DNA of 15,162 bases from an uncultured Lachnospiraceae bacterium (lineage in GTDB: Bacteria; Bacillota; Clostridia; Lachnospirales; Lachnospiraceae), in the NCBI GenBank assembly GCA_910577165.1, contig CAJTLX010000005.1:94689-109850 (forward strand), written 5' to 3'. Below the pieces are notes generated by a model that searched no databases, was not told where the DNA came from, and worked only from the letters and a program-made list of their open reading frames with translations. The translations under genes and the position numbers were made by a program. Within the stretch, counting starts at the first letter, position 1, and each line of letters opens with the position of its first letter. Below are positions 1 through 6,750 of this stretch, one piece after another.

Positions 1-55
1 CAGAAATTCTAACATGGGTCTTTGGTACTGATAGGACGGATGCGGAACTTTAAAT
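1..55 (+). repeat. RPT element, partial copy at the window edge (A0)
   Basis: This is the right half of an RPT element, cut by the window start. Bases 1-55 are identical to 105-159 of the next copy, so it is the end of a tandem neighbour. It carries the right box GGACGGATGCGGAACTTTAA and runs into the AAATCAGCA left box of copy A, sharing a few bases with it. The perfect identity over 55 nt indicates recent duplication or strong conservation. Confidence 0.9.
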
Positions 56-159
56 CAGCAAAAGTCCGGACAGTACCTGTTAGAATTTTTGAGAGCGAAG
101 CGAACAGAAATTCTAACATGGGTCTTTGGTACTGATAGGACGGATGCGGAACTTTAAAT
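52..159 (+). repeat. RPT element, full copy A
   Basis: Full structured repeat of 108 nt. Left box AAATCAGCAAAAGTCCGGA is at 52-70. The outer helix CAGTACC (71-77) pairs with GGTACTG (128-134). The inner helix TGTTAGAATTT (78-88) pairs perfectly with AAATTCTAACA (108-118). A 9-nt bulge (119-127) lies on the 3' side, and the loop at 89-107 contains GAGCGAAGCGAA. The right box is at 138-159 and is followed at once by AGAGG and the fprA start at 173. The end boxes match the other RPT copies while the helix sequences differ, which supports conservation of structure. Whether it acts as DNA or RNA is not known. Confidence 0.9.
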
Positions 160-172
160 AAGAGGTAAAAAA

Positions 173-1345
173 ATGAAAAAGATTACAGAAAATATTTATT
201 ATGCCGGAGCACAGGCGGACGGCGGATTTTTATTTGAAAACCAGTATGAGGTGCCGAATGGTGTTACATATAATTCTTACGTGATTCTGGATGAAAAAAT
301 TGCTGTGCTTGACACAGCGGACAGTAAAGTTACAGAGCAGTGGCTCTCCAATATAAAGGAGATCCTTTCGGGGAAAACACCGGACTATCTGGTGGTATCC
401 CATATGGAGCCGGATCATGCGGCAAATATTGGAAATTTATTAAAGGAATTTCCAAATATAACCATTGTGGCAAACCAGAAAACACTGGATATTCTCTCCT
501 GTTATTTTGATATCGATTTATCTGCGCAGAGCCAGATAGTTAAGGAGGGGGATACACTTTCTCTCGGCGCACACACACTCAAATTTTTTATGGCACCGAT
601 GGTACACTGGCCGGAAGTTATGGTCAGCTATGAACAGAAGGAAAAAATTCTTTTCTCAGCAGATGCATTCGGCAATTTTGGGAAAATAGATCAATGTTTT
701 CTTGCTCCAGGACAGGAGGAAATCTGGCAGGAAGATGCAGCGCGCTACTTCTTAAATATTGTAGGAAAATACGGAAAGCCCGTACAACAGCTTTTGAAAA
801 AGGCACAGGGGCTTGATCTTCAGATGATCTGTCCGCTGCACGGACCAATCTTAAAGGAAAATCTTGCATATTTCCTGGAAAAATACGATACCTGGAGCAA
901 TTACCGCGCGGACAGGGAAGGCGTTTTAGTACTTTCCGCATCCATCTACGGCAATACAGATGCGGCGGCAGCTTACCTTGCGCAGTGCATCCGTGAAAAT
1001 GGAGTTTTGGCAAAACATATAACCCTTGCAGGCATGGATTTATCCTATGCCGTGGCGGAGGCATTCCGCTATCAAACGGTAGTCTTTGCCTGTGCAACCT
1101 ACGATGGCGGAATATTTCCATGCATGGAAAATCTTTTATATTGTTTGTCTTCCAAAAATTTCCAGAACAAGAAAATTGCCCTGGTGGAAAATGGTTCGTG
1201 GGCACCAATGGCGGCGGGAAAGATAAAAGCGGAGCTTGAAAAACTTGCCGGGATGGAATTTGTTGGACAGGTGACAATGAAAGGCGCGCTGAAAGAAGCC
1301 GACAAAGAAAAATTAAAAGAACTGGCAAAAACAGTTATTGCATAA
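173..1345 (+). CDS. fprA: FprA-family A-type flavoprotein (flavo-diiron protein)
   Basis: 390 aa, the usual length for two-domain flavo-diiron proteins, which reduce O2 to water and/or NO to N2O in anaerobes using electrons from rubredoxin or F420-type donors. The N-terminal metallo-beta-lactamase-like domain (about 1-245) shows the di-iron ligand set: H77-x-E79-x-D81-H82, H145 (in MVHWPE), D164 (in FSADAFG) and H223 (in PLHGP). The C-terminal flavodoxin domain (about 250-390) begins with VLVLSASIYGNT, the FMN phosphate loop. There is no extra rubredoxin or flavin-reductase domain, so reduction must come from separate proteins. ATG at 173 follows AGAGG, which directly abuts the right end of RPT copy A. 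The likely role is oxygen or NO detoxification in the cytoplasm; the choice between the two substrates cannot be made from sequence. Confidence 0.93.
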   Translation: MKKITENIYYAGAQADGGFLFENQYEVPNGVTYNSYVILDEKIAVLDTADSKVTEQWLSNIKEILSGKTPDYLVVSHMEPDHAANIGNLLKEFPNITIVANQKTLDILSCYFDIDLSAQSQIVKEGDTLSLGAHTLKFFMAPMVHWPEVMVSYEQKEKILFSADAFGNFGKIDQCFLAPGQEEIWQEDAARYFLNIVGKYGKPVQQLLKKAQGLDLQMICPLHGPILKENLAYFLEKYDTWSNYRADREGVLVLSASIYGNTDAAAAYLAQCIRENGVLAKHITLAGMDLSYAVAEAFRYQTVVFACATYDGGIFPCMENLLYCLSSKNFQNKKIALVENGSWAPMAAGKIKAELEKLAGMEFVGQVTMKGALKEADKEKLKELAKTVIA

Positions 1346-1443
1346 CCGGTAATACAGGAGATATAAAGTGGACGGGGGAGGCACGAAAAAAGATCTTGCC
1401 TGATTGCGGATTGCAGGCAAGCGCGGAAAGGAAAATAAAAAAG

Positions 1444-3045
1444 ATGAAGGAACGACCGATTTTAAGAAACAAACTCTTTTTATATCTCACCGAATTCTTT
1501 GCAGGGATGAGTGTGATGGCAGTGGAGTTGGGGGCGAGCAGACTGTTGGCACCCTATTTTTCCTCCTCACAGATTGTCTGGACAATCGTAATTGGCACAA
1601 TTATGATTGCGATGGCACTCGGCAATCTCTATGGTGGAAAGAGTGCTGACAAGGATCCAAATCCTGATAAGCTTTACGCAAGGGTTCTGATTGCTGCTGC
1701 CTGGATCGCATTGATCCCTGTGCTGGGGAAATATATTATTCTCGGAATATCCGCGCTGATGATTTTTACGGTAAACAGCAATTTCCTTATCTGGGCAGCA
1801 TTTGCCGCTTGTATGGTTATTTTTGTATTTCCGCTCTTTTTGCTCGGCACAATTACTCCCTCGCTGGCAAAATATACGGTGGATAAACTGGAAGATTCTG
1901 GAAGAGTAGTTGGCACTCTTGGCGCAGCAAATACGATTGGAAGCATTATCGGCACTTTTATGCCGACCTTTGTCACCATCCCAACGGTGGGAACTTCCAT
2001 GACCTTCCTGATTTTTTCCGGGATTTTGCTCTTCCTTGCCCTCACCTATTTTATTAGCTGTAAAGTGGGGCGGACGCGCTGTATTGTAGCTGTGCTTTTG
2101 TTTGTGATTGCCTGTATCTTTGGCTCTGCAAATAGTTTTGCCTTCTGGGAGAAAGACTTGACCTACGAGGGGGAATCGATTTACAATTATCTCCAGGTGA
2201 AAGAAAATGACCACAGGGTAATTCTCTCGACCAATGTGCTTTTTGGTGTGCAGTCCGTTCTCGTAAAGGGGGACGGACTAACCGGAATGTACTATGACTA
2301 TGCAATGGCGGCACCATTGATGGCGGGGATTAAGGAAAAAGAAGAGTTTAATATTTTGATTCTCGGCATGGGGACGGGTACTTTTGCGACTCAGTGCCGC
2401 AAATATTTCGGGGATATTTTGGTGGAGGGCGTGGAGATTGACGGGGCAATTACGGATCTGGCAAGGGAATATTTTGCACTTCCTGAGGATGTGACCGTAA
2501 CCACTTACGATGGCAGGGCATATCTAAATGCGGTCGATGAGAAATACGATGTAATTATGGTGGATGCCTACCAGGATATTACCATCCCCTTTCAGATGTC
2601 CTCGTTTGAATTTTTTACCCTGGTGCGGATGCATCTAAAGGAAGACGGTGTGATGGTGGTCAATATGAATATGCGCGCTAAAGGGGAGGGCAATATTAAC
2701 CAGTATCTGGCAGATACCATCGCACAGGTTTTTTCGTATGTTTACACGGCGGATGTTCCGGGGACAACCAACCGGGAATTATTCGCTTCCAACTCTTCCG
2801 ATATATTAGAAAAATTTGAAAAAGATAAAGAAAAAATAGAAGATTCTGCACTAACCGATCTGTTTGCGCGGATGTCGGAAAAACTGATACCCTATCGGGC
2901 AGGGAATTATTTGATGACGGATGATAAAGCACCGGTAGAATTGCTGGGCATTCAGGTTATCGATGAAATTATTCGCGATGAGGTGGAATATTACCGGGAT
3001 ATTTTTGAGCGGGAAGGAATTTCGGGACTGCTAAAAAGTTTTTAG
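1444..3045 (+). CDS. Membrane protein fused to a spermidine synthase-like domain
   Basis: 533 aa from ATG 1444, which has a GGAAAGGA ribosome binding site at 1425-1432. An in-frame TTG at 1396 would add 16 residues but sits inside a hairpin and looks unlikely. Roughly residues 10-230 are hydrophobic, with about seven or eight membrane segments. Residues about 240-533 are a Rossmann methyltransferase-like fold of the spermidine synthase superfamily: glycine-rich ILILGMGTGTFATQ, then VEGVEIDG (acidic end of strand 2), TYDGRAYL and YDVIMVDAY. The usual GGGDG loop of aminopropyltransferases is replaced by GMGTG, so putrescine aminopropylation should not be assumed. Such fused MFS/spermidine-synthase-like proteins are widespread and mostly uncharacterised. 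It lies about 100 nt after fprA and 24 nt before the DUF6472 gene, with no obvious terminator between them. Confidence 0.85.
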   Translation: MKERPILRNKLFLYLTEFFAGMSVMAVELGASRLLAPYFSSSQIVWTIVIGTIMIAMALGNLYGGKSADKDPNPDKLYARVLIAAAWIALIPVLGKYIILGISALMIFTVNSNFLIWAAFAACMVIFVFPLFLLGTITPSLAKYTVDKLEDSGRVVGTLGAANTIGSIIGTFMPTFVTIPTVGTSMTFLIFSGILLFLALTYFISCKVGRTRCIVAVLLFVIACIFGSANSFAFWEKDLTYEGESIYNYLQVKENDHRVILSTNVLFGVQSVLVKGDGLTGMYYDYAMAAPLMAGIKEKEEFNILILGMGTGTFATQCRKYFGDILVEGVEIDGAITDLAREYFALPEDVTVTTYDGRAYLNAVDEKYDVIMVDAYQDITIPFQMSSFEFFTLVRMHLKEDGVMVVNMNMRAKGEGNINQYLADTIAQVFSYVYTADVPGTTNRELFASNSSDILEKFEKDKEKIEDSALTDLFARMSEKLIPYRAGNYLMTDDKAPVELLGIQVIDEIIRDEVEYYRDIFEREGISGLLKSF

Positions 3046-3069
3046 TGCGGCAGTTTTATGGAGGAATTT

Positions 3070-3267
3070 ATGAAGAGGCAAAAACAAAGTCAGCGCACTA
3101 CCTGTGATTCCTGCACAAATTATGTGTATGATGAGGAATACGAATACTATGTCTGCGAGGTAAATCTCGACGAGGATGAGATGGGATCTTTCCTGCGCGG
3201 CACGGTAAAAAATTGTCCGTATTACCGGAGGGATGATGAATATGCAGTGGTTAGAAAACAGATGTAG
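3070..3267 (+). CDS. Small DUF6472-like cysteine protein
   Basis: 65 aa from ATG 3070. GGAGGAA at 3060-3066 is an excellent ribosome binding site for this start, while the in-frame ATG at 3058 overlaps that site and is unlikely. The protein is acidic and carries spaced cysteines (CDSCTNY, YVCEVNLDEDEM, KNCPYY), a pattern I associate with the small DUF6472 family found mainly in Lachnospiraceae. The C-x2-C and later two Cys could bind a metal, but this is inference. Function is unknown. It closely follows the spermidine synthase-like gene and is probably co-transcribed with it. Confidence 0.75.
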   Translation: MKRQKQSQRTTCDSCTNYVYDEEYEYYVCEVNLDEDEMGSFLRGTVKNCPYYRRDDEYAVVRKQM

Positions 3268-3472
3268 GCAGTGTTGTATGGTAATAAAATGCTAGTTATG
3301 TAAATAAAAAAATTGGAGAATTTAAATCTGTGGAATGTCAGATAAACGAAAGTAGTTTTCGCTTATTTAGACAAAATCAGATATATTGAAACAGGAAGAT
3401 AGTTTGTGATAAATATAAACAGTATAGATATTTATAATTTTAAGAAAAAAATTTATCGTAGCGGAGGAAAGA

Positions 3473-3976
3473 ATGGCACAATATCTGGATGAAATTTTTG
3501 ACAGGGTTCAGGAATCTGAGCGGGAAACAGTTCTCGCCATTTACCGTTCTATGATAGGAACACCCGGATGCACATGGACTTTTGAATATCCCGATGATCG
3601 GGATATTGCGTCCGATCTGGCAAGGAAATCCCTCTACTGTATGCGAGACCGGGAGGGAAAAATTCTTGGATTGATTTCTGTGGATGAGGATGAATCGGTT
3701 GCCCATCTGCCCTTTTGGAGCAAAGAGGCAAAAAAACCTGCGGAACTTGCGCGCCTTGCCGTAATACAGGAATACCAGAATCAAGGGCTTGCGCGCAGAT
3801 TGATTTTATCCACAATAGAGATTCTAAAGCAGCAGGGGGTTGATACGGTACGTTATCTGGTAAGTCCCGGAAATAAAAAGGCAATTTCTTCATATGCAAA
3901 ACTTGATTTTAAGTATCGGGGAGAAACCTTTTTATATGAACAGGAATGGCTTTTATATGAGAAAATTATAGAGTGA
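3473..3976 (+). CDS. GNAT-family N-acetyltransferase
   Basis: 167 aa, single-domain GNAT length. The acetyl-CoA binding motif A appears as ARLAVIQEYQNQGLARRLI (Q/R-x-x-G-x-A/G type). It is followed by a central strand and the C-terminal motif B region, NKKAISSYAKLDFKYRGE, typical of small-molecule acetylating GNATs. The acceptor substrate cannot be predicted. GGAGG lies directly upstream of ATG 3473. The preceding 205 nt (3268-3472) are very A/T rich and hold a weak candidate promoter, TTGAAA at 3386 with TAAATA 18 nt later, which I do not annotate separately. Confidence 0.88.
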   Translation: MAQYLDEIFDRVQESERETVLAIYRSMIGTPGCTWTFEYPDDRDIASDLARKSLYCMRDREGKILGLISVDEDESVAHLPFWSKEAKKPAELARLAVIQEYQNQGLARRLILSTIEILKQQGVDTVRYLVSPGNKKAISSYAKLDFKYRGETFLYEQEWLLYEKIIE

Positions 3977-4055
3977 GTGGACAAAAAAATATTTGATTTG
4001 GGGCAGGTTTATATGGAAAGTGAACTATCTTTCTTGTAGAAAATGGGGGAAAATT

Positions 4056-4559
4056 ATGCATGATCGTTTAACCGAGGGCGATATTAAGAAAATGGAAGAA
4101 GAGATCGAATACCGCAAACTTGTTGTCCGCAAGGAGGCGATTGAAGCGGTAAAGGAAGCCCGCGCCCAGGGTGATTTAAGTGAAAATTTTGAATATTATG
4201 CCGCAAAGCGCGACAAAAATAAAAACGAGAGCCGCATCCGCTATCTTGAGCGCATGATTAAGACAGCGCAGGTAATTGAGGATACTTCAAAGGAGGATGA
4301 AGTTGGACTTTACAATACGGTGGATCTCTATTTTGAGGAGGATGACGAGATAGAAACTTACCGACTTGTCACTACTGTGCGCGGCAATACATTAAATGGT
4401 TCTGTAAGTATTGATTCGCCGATCGGAAAAGCCATCTTAGGAAAAAAAGTTGGTGACAGGGTCTATGTGGCAGTCAATGAAAACGCTGGATATTATGTGG
4501 TAATTAAGAAGATTGAGAAAACAAAAGATGATGGGACAGATAAGTTAAGAGGATTTTAA
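4056..4559 (+). CDS. greA: GreA/GreB-family transcript cleavage factor
   Basis: 167 aa from ATG 4056, which follows GGGGGA; a longer reading from TTG 3993 adds 21 residues not typical of the family. The N-terminal antiparallel coiled coil (about 1-75) carries the conserved tip GDLSENFEYYAAKRDK, whose acidic residues (D and E of DLSEN) coordinate the catalytic Mg2+ in RNA polymerase. The C-terminal FKBP-like domain includes ISIDSPIG-like and GKKVGDRVYV segments (here VSIDSPIGKAILGKKVGD). The role is to rescue backtracked RNA polymerase by stimulating transcript cleavage. The sequence resembles the second, divergent GreA paralogue of many Lachnospiraceae rather than the canonical housekeeping GreA, so the symbol denotes the family. 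No clear terminator follows within 100 nt. Confidence 0.88.
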   Translation: MHDRLTEGDIKKMEEEIEYRKLVVRKEAIEAVKEARAQGDLSENFEYYAAKRDKNKNESRIRYLERMIKTAQVIEDTSKEDEVGLYNTVDLYFEEDDEIETYRLVTTVRGNTLNGSVSIDSPIGKAILGKKVGDRVYVAVNENAGYYVVIKKIEKTKDDGTDKLRGF

Positions 4560-4683
4560 TAAGTTTTGCGTTTTCGCGCTGTTTATAAGGAAAAAATACT
4601 GGTTCGGTCGAAAAGTTTAGCAGGAATTTTTTTATTTTAGAAACTCTTAATTAGTTCGTCACAGCTTGCACACAAATTCCCGC

Positions 4684-4840
4684 TATAATGATAATTGTAA
4701 ACGATAGGAGTGAGCAAAAACTTCAAAGCGCGCATTGACCGCTCGCTCCGCCTAACAATTATCCAATTTTTGATAGATACTTTTTCCCACTACAACCCTT
4801 CTAAGGAAAAAAGCTGCCTTTTGGCAGCTTTTTTCCTTTT
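4684..4840 (+). ncRNA. Candidate structured small RNA with intrinsic terminator
   Basis: The 386-nt gap between greA and dpaA holds a foldable unit rather than a gene. TATAAT at 4684-4689 could be a -10 box, although no good -35 at normal spacing is visible. GATAATTGT (4690-4698) pairs perfectly with ACAATTATC (4755-4763). Inside it, GGAGTGAGC (4707-4715) pairs with GCTCGCTCC (4741-4749) with one G-U. The apical loop contains GCGCGC, and a strong terminator follows at 4803-4840. I do not recognise the family: there is no SRP, 6S, tmRNA or known riboswitch core. A short reading frame starting at GTG 4710 crosses the structure and looks accidental. It could be an independent sRNA or the end of the greA transcript. 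Confidence 0.35.
4803..4840 (+). terminator. Strong intrinsic terminator
   Basis: The 16-bp perfect stem AAGGAAAAAAGCTGCC (4803-4818) / GGCAGCTTTTTTCCTT (4823-4838) has a TTTT loop and is followed by more T. The A/T flanks make it nearly symmetric, so it may work in both directions. It separates greA and the candidate RNA from the sporulation genes dpaAB. Confidence 0.85.
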
Positions 4841-4886
4841 TATGCGCAGGGGCGCGAATGGAAAATTTCAAATGTGCGTTTCTGTC

Positions 4887-4914
4887 ACCTTTTTTTTCTC
4901 CCGTCATATATATA
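4887..4914 (+). promoter_or_regulatory. Putative sigma-K-type promoter for dpaAB
   Basis: AC at 4887-4888, 16 nt, then CATATATATA at 4905-4914. This fits the sporulation sigma-K pattern AC-N16/17-CATA...TA except that the terminal TA is one base late. It lies about 35 nt before the dpaA start, just after the upstream terminator. In Bacillus subtilis the equivalent spoVF operon is transcribed in the mother cell by sigma-K, so the position and sequence agree with known biology. This is a motif match only. Confidence 0.45.
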
Positions 4915-4945
4915 GATTATAACACGCAAAAAAGCAGGTATCCCA

Positions 4946-5815
4946 ATGGAGAGAACGATCGGTATTTTTGGCGGGGATGACAGGCACTGTTACCTTGCGA
5001 ATAACCTGATACGACACGGGCATAAGGTGTGGGTGTGGGAGCTTGGCGATGAGAGGGGAGCGTGCCCGATCCTTTCAGAATTTGACAAAATCAAAACAGT
5101 AAAGAAATTTTCTGAACTGGCAAGGAACTGTCAGATTTTGGCAGGGCCTATGCCATTTTCAAAATATCTTGCAAAAAAGGAAAAAGCAAGGGAAAATTTT
5201 TTTGATACCCTGTGCGCCAATCTGCGGACAGGGCAGCATTTTTTTGCGGGAGGTATCCCAAAGGAACTGGTGGATATACTAAAAGAAAAGGGTGTGCGGG
5301 TAACCGATTATCTCAGAGAAGATGACTTCCTCAAAAAAAATGCTGAGTTAACCGCTCAGGGCTGTGTGGCAGAAGTGCTTGGCACATGGAAAAAAGGGAT
5401 AAAACATACAAAAATTCTTGTTGCCGGATTTGGCTTTTGCGGCAGGGAAATCGCCCGAATTATGCGTGGCGTGGGGGCGGATGTAACAGTATGTGTGCGC
5501 AGGATGCAGAGTGCATGGGAAGCATATGAAGAGGGATTTGCGATCGGTTATTATGAGCGGCTTTATGAGTTGTTGCCACAGATGGAGATGGTAATTAATA
5601 CTGTTCCCTTCATGGTATTTCCAGAAGACCGGCTGTGCTATGCAAGGAGGGACGCGCTTTTTGTGGAGATTGCTTCTGCGCCTGGCGGATTTTTGCCGGA
5701 AACTGCAAAAAATTTTGGAATGACCGTACTTTTATGTCCAGGTCTGCCAGGAAAATATGCTCCGATTGGGGCAGCGCAGGCAATGGCAGATTGTATGCAG
5801 AATTGCTTTATATGA
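4946..5815 (+). CDS. dpaA: Dipicolinate synthase subunit A (SpoVFA-like)
   Basis: 289 aa. It is the NAD(P)-dependent dehydrogenase-like subunit of dipicolinate synthase, which converts the lysine-pathway intermediate 4-hydroxytetrahydrodipicolinate (or a derived species) to dipicolinic acid in the mother cell for spore core dehydration. The N-terminal segment GIFGGDDRH is characteristic, and a Rossmann dinucleotide site VAGFGFCGREIARIM lies about residues 153-170. The C-terminal INTVPFMVF and LPGKYAPIGAAQAM segments are also family-typical. A weak AGCAGG ribosome binding site precedes ATG 4946. The stop is 33 nt before the dpaB start, indicating an operon. Presence of dpaAB indicates a spore-forming lineage that does not use only the EtfA-type pathway known from some clostridia. 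Confidence 0.92.
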   Translation: MERTIGIFGGDDRHCYLANNLIRHGHKVWVWELGDERGACPILSEFDKIKTVKKFSELARNCQILAGPMPFSKYLAKKEKARENFFDTLCANLRTGQHFFAGGIPKELVDILKEKGVRVTDYLREDDFLKKNAELTAQGCVAEVLGTWKKGIKHTKILVAGFGFCGREIARIMRGVGADVTVCVRRMQSAWEAYEEGFAIGYYERLYELLPQMEMVINTVPFMVFPEDRLCYARRDALFVEIASAPGGFLPETAKNFGMTVLLCPGLPGKYAPIGAAQAMADCMQNCFI

Positions 5816-5848
5816 AATAAAACGGAAATGGAAAGAGTGGGGAATAAA

Positions 5849-6430
5849 ATGGAAATAAATGGAAAAAATATTGGAGTCGCCTTTACAGGTTCTTTCTGTA
5901 CCTATAAGAAAAGTTTTGCAGAACTTGAAAACCTTGTTGCAACAGGGGCAAAGGTGCAGACGATTTTCTCGGATGCAGCGCAGAAAATAGATAGCCGGTT
6001 TGGAGAGGCGGACAGTTTTATTAAAAAGGCAGAGGCAATTACGGGGAAAAAACCTTTCCTTACCATAAAGGAGTCAGAGGTGGTAGGTCCGTCAGCCATG
6101 TTTGATCTTATGGTAATTATGCCGTGTACAGGCAATACAATTGCAAAATTAGCAAATGGAATTACGGACAGCCCGGTGCTGATGGCAGCAAAAGCACATT
6201 TGCGCAACGAGAGACCACTTGTGCTTTGTATGGCAAGCAATGACGCGCTTGGCATGAATATGAAAAATATTGGTCTTCTGATGAATGCAAAAAATATTTA
6301 TTTTGTTCCATTCTCTCAGGATGATCCAACGAAAAAGCCAAATTCACTGGTGGCGCATTTTGGGAAAATGACCGAAACCATAAAATTCGCGCTGGACGGA
6401 AAACAGATCCAACCCGTGTTAGCAATGTAA
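5849..6430 (+). CDS. dpaB: Dipicolinate synthase subunit B (SpoVFB-like flavoprotein)
   Basis: 193 aa from ATG 5849, preceded by GTGGGGA. An ATG at 5828 would add seven residues with a poorer ribosome binding site. It is a flavoprotein-family fold (phosphopantothenoylcysteine decarboxylase-like) with the N-terminal IGVAFTGSFCTYKK nucleotide/flavin loop, MPCTGNTIAKLANGITDSP and the C-terminal RPLVLCMASNDALG. It forms dipicolinate synthase with DpaA. Its TAA stop (6428-6430) is immediately followed by, and shares its last base with, the left box of RPT copy B. The repeat therefore begins on the stop codon and would be transcribed as the 3' UTR. Confidence 0.92.
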   Translation: MEINGKNIGVAFTGSFCTYKKSFAELENLVATGAKVQTIFSDAAQKIDSRFGEADSFIKKAEAITGKKPFLTIKESEVVGPSAMFDLMVIMPCTGNTIAKLANGITDSPVLMAAKAHLRNERPLVLCMASNDALGMNMKNIGLLMNAKNIYFVPFSQDDPTKKPNSLVAHFGKMTETIKFALDGKQIQPVLAM

Positions 6431-6530
6431 AATCAGCAAAGGTCCGGAGCGCGCACGGGAGAATTGATGAACGCTTGCGGGAATAAATTCTCCCCGGGTA
6501 GTGTGCGGAGAAGGACGGATGCGGAACTAA
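6430..6530 (+). repeat. RPT element, copy B
   Basis: 101 nt. The left box AAATCAGCAAAGGTCCGGA starts on the dpaB stop codon. Outer helix GCGCAC/GTGTGC (one G-U), inner helix GGGAGAATT/AATTCTCCC, 3'-side bulge CGGGTA. The loop contains ACGCTTGCGGGAAT. The right box GGACGGATGCGGAACTAA gives ATG-CGG-AAC-TAA. It belongs to the same subfamily as copy E at 11493-11598. Confidence 0.9.
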
Positions 6531-6631
6531 AAATCAGCAGGAGTCCAAACAGTGCCGGAAGGGATTTTAAGAGCAAAATGAATAAAATCCCTTCCACGAA
6601 CAGGGCACTGGGAGGACGGATGCGGAACTAA
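6531..6631 (+). repeat. RPT element, copy C
   Basis: 101 nt, directly joined to copy B. Outer helix CAGTGCC/GGCACTG, perfect 12-bp inner helix GGAAGGGATTTT/AAAATCCCTTCC, bulge ACGAACAG, loop AAGAGCAAAATGAAT. The left box is the variant AGTCCAAA instead of AGTCCGGA. It differs from copy D by two loop bases plus the terminal AACTAA, so the two are a recent tandem duplicate. Confidence 0.92.
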
Positions 6632-6736
6632 AAATCAGCAGGAGTCCAAACAGTGCCGGAAGGGATTTTAAGAGCAAAGCGAATAAAATCCCTTCCACGA
6701 ACAGGGCACTGGGAGGACGGATGCGGAACTTTAAAT
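6632..6736 (+). repeat. RPT element, copy D, adjoining the asnB ribosome binding site
   Basis: 105 nt. Same helices as copy C, with loop AAGAGCAAAGCGAAT. The right box reads GGAGGACGG then ATG-CGG-AAC-TTT-AAA-TAG (6721-6738). The TAG stop overlaps AGGAGG at 6737-6742, the ribosome binding site of asnB at 6751. The asnB leader is therefore made almost entirely of repeat sequence. Confidence 0.92.
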
Positions 6737-6750
6737 AGGAGGATGCAGAT

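Noticed and set aside
1..159. CRISPR array
   Set aside because: The repeats are about 100 nt, palindromic and joined directly with no unique spacers, and there are no cas genes.
1368..1403. 11-codon frame from GTG behind AGGAG between fprA and the next gene
   Set aside because: The spacing is acceptable, but the peptide (MDGGGTKKDLA) shows nothing characteristic, and a frame this short is expected by chance.
4666..4689. TTGCAC...TATAAT as a sigma-A promoter for the candidate RNA
   Set aside because: The spacer is only 12 nt, too short for a standard promoter, so only the -10-like box is mentioned.
4710..4922. 70-aa reading frame on the plus strand
   Set aside because: It starts at GTG inside a paired helix, runs through a strong terminator, and its product has no protein-like pattern.
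6430..6736. Integron attC sites
   Set aside because: The units are imperfect palindromes between genes, but the conserved ends do not show the RYYYAAC/GTTRRRY core sites, and no integrase is present.
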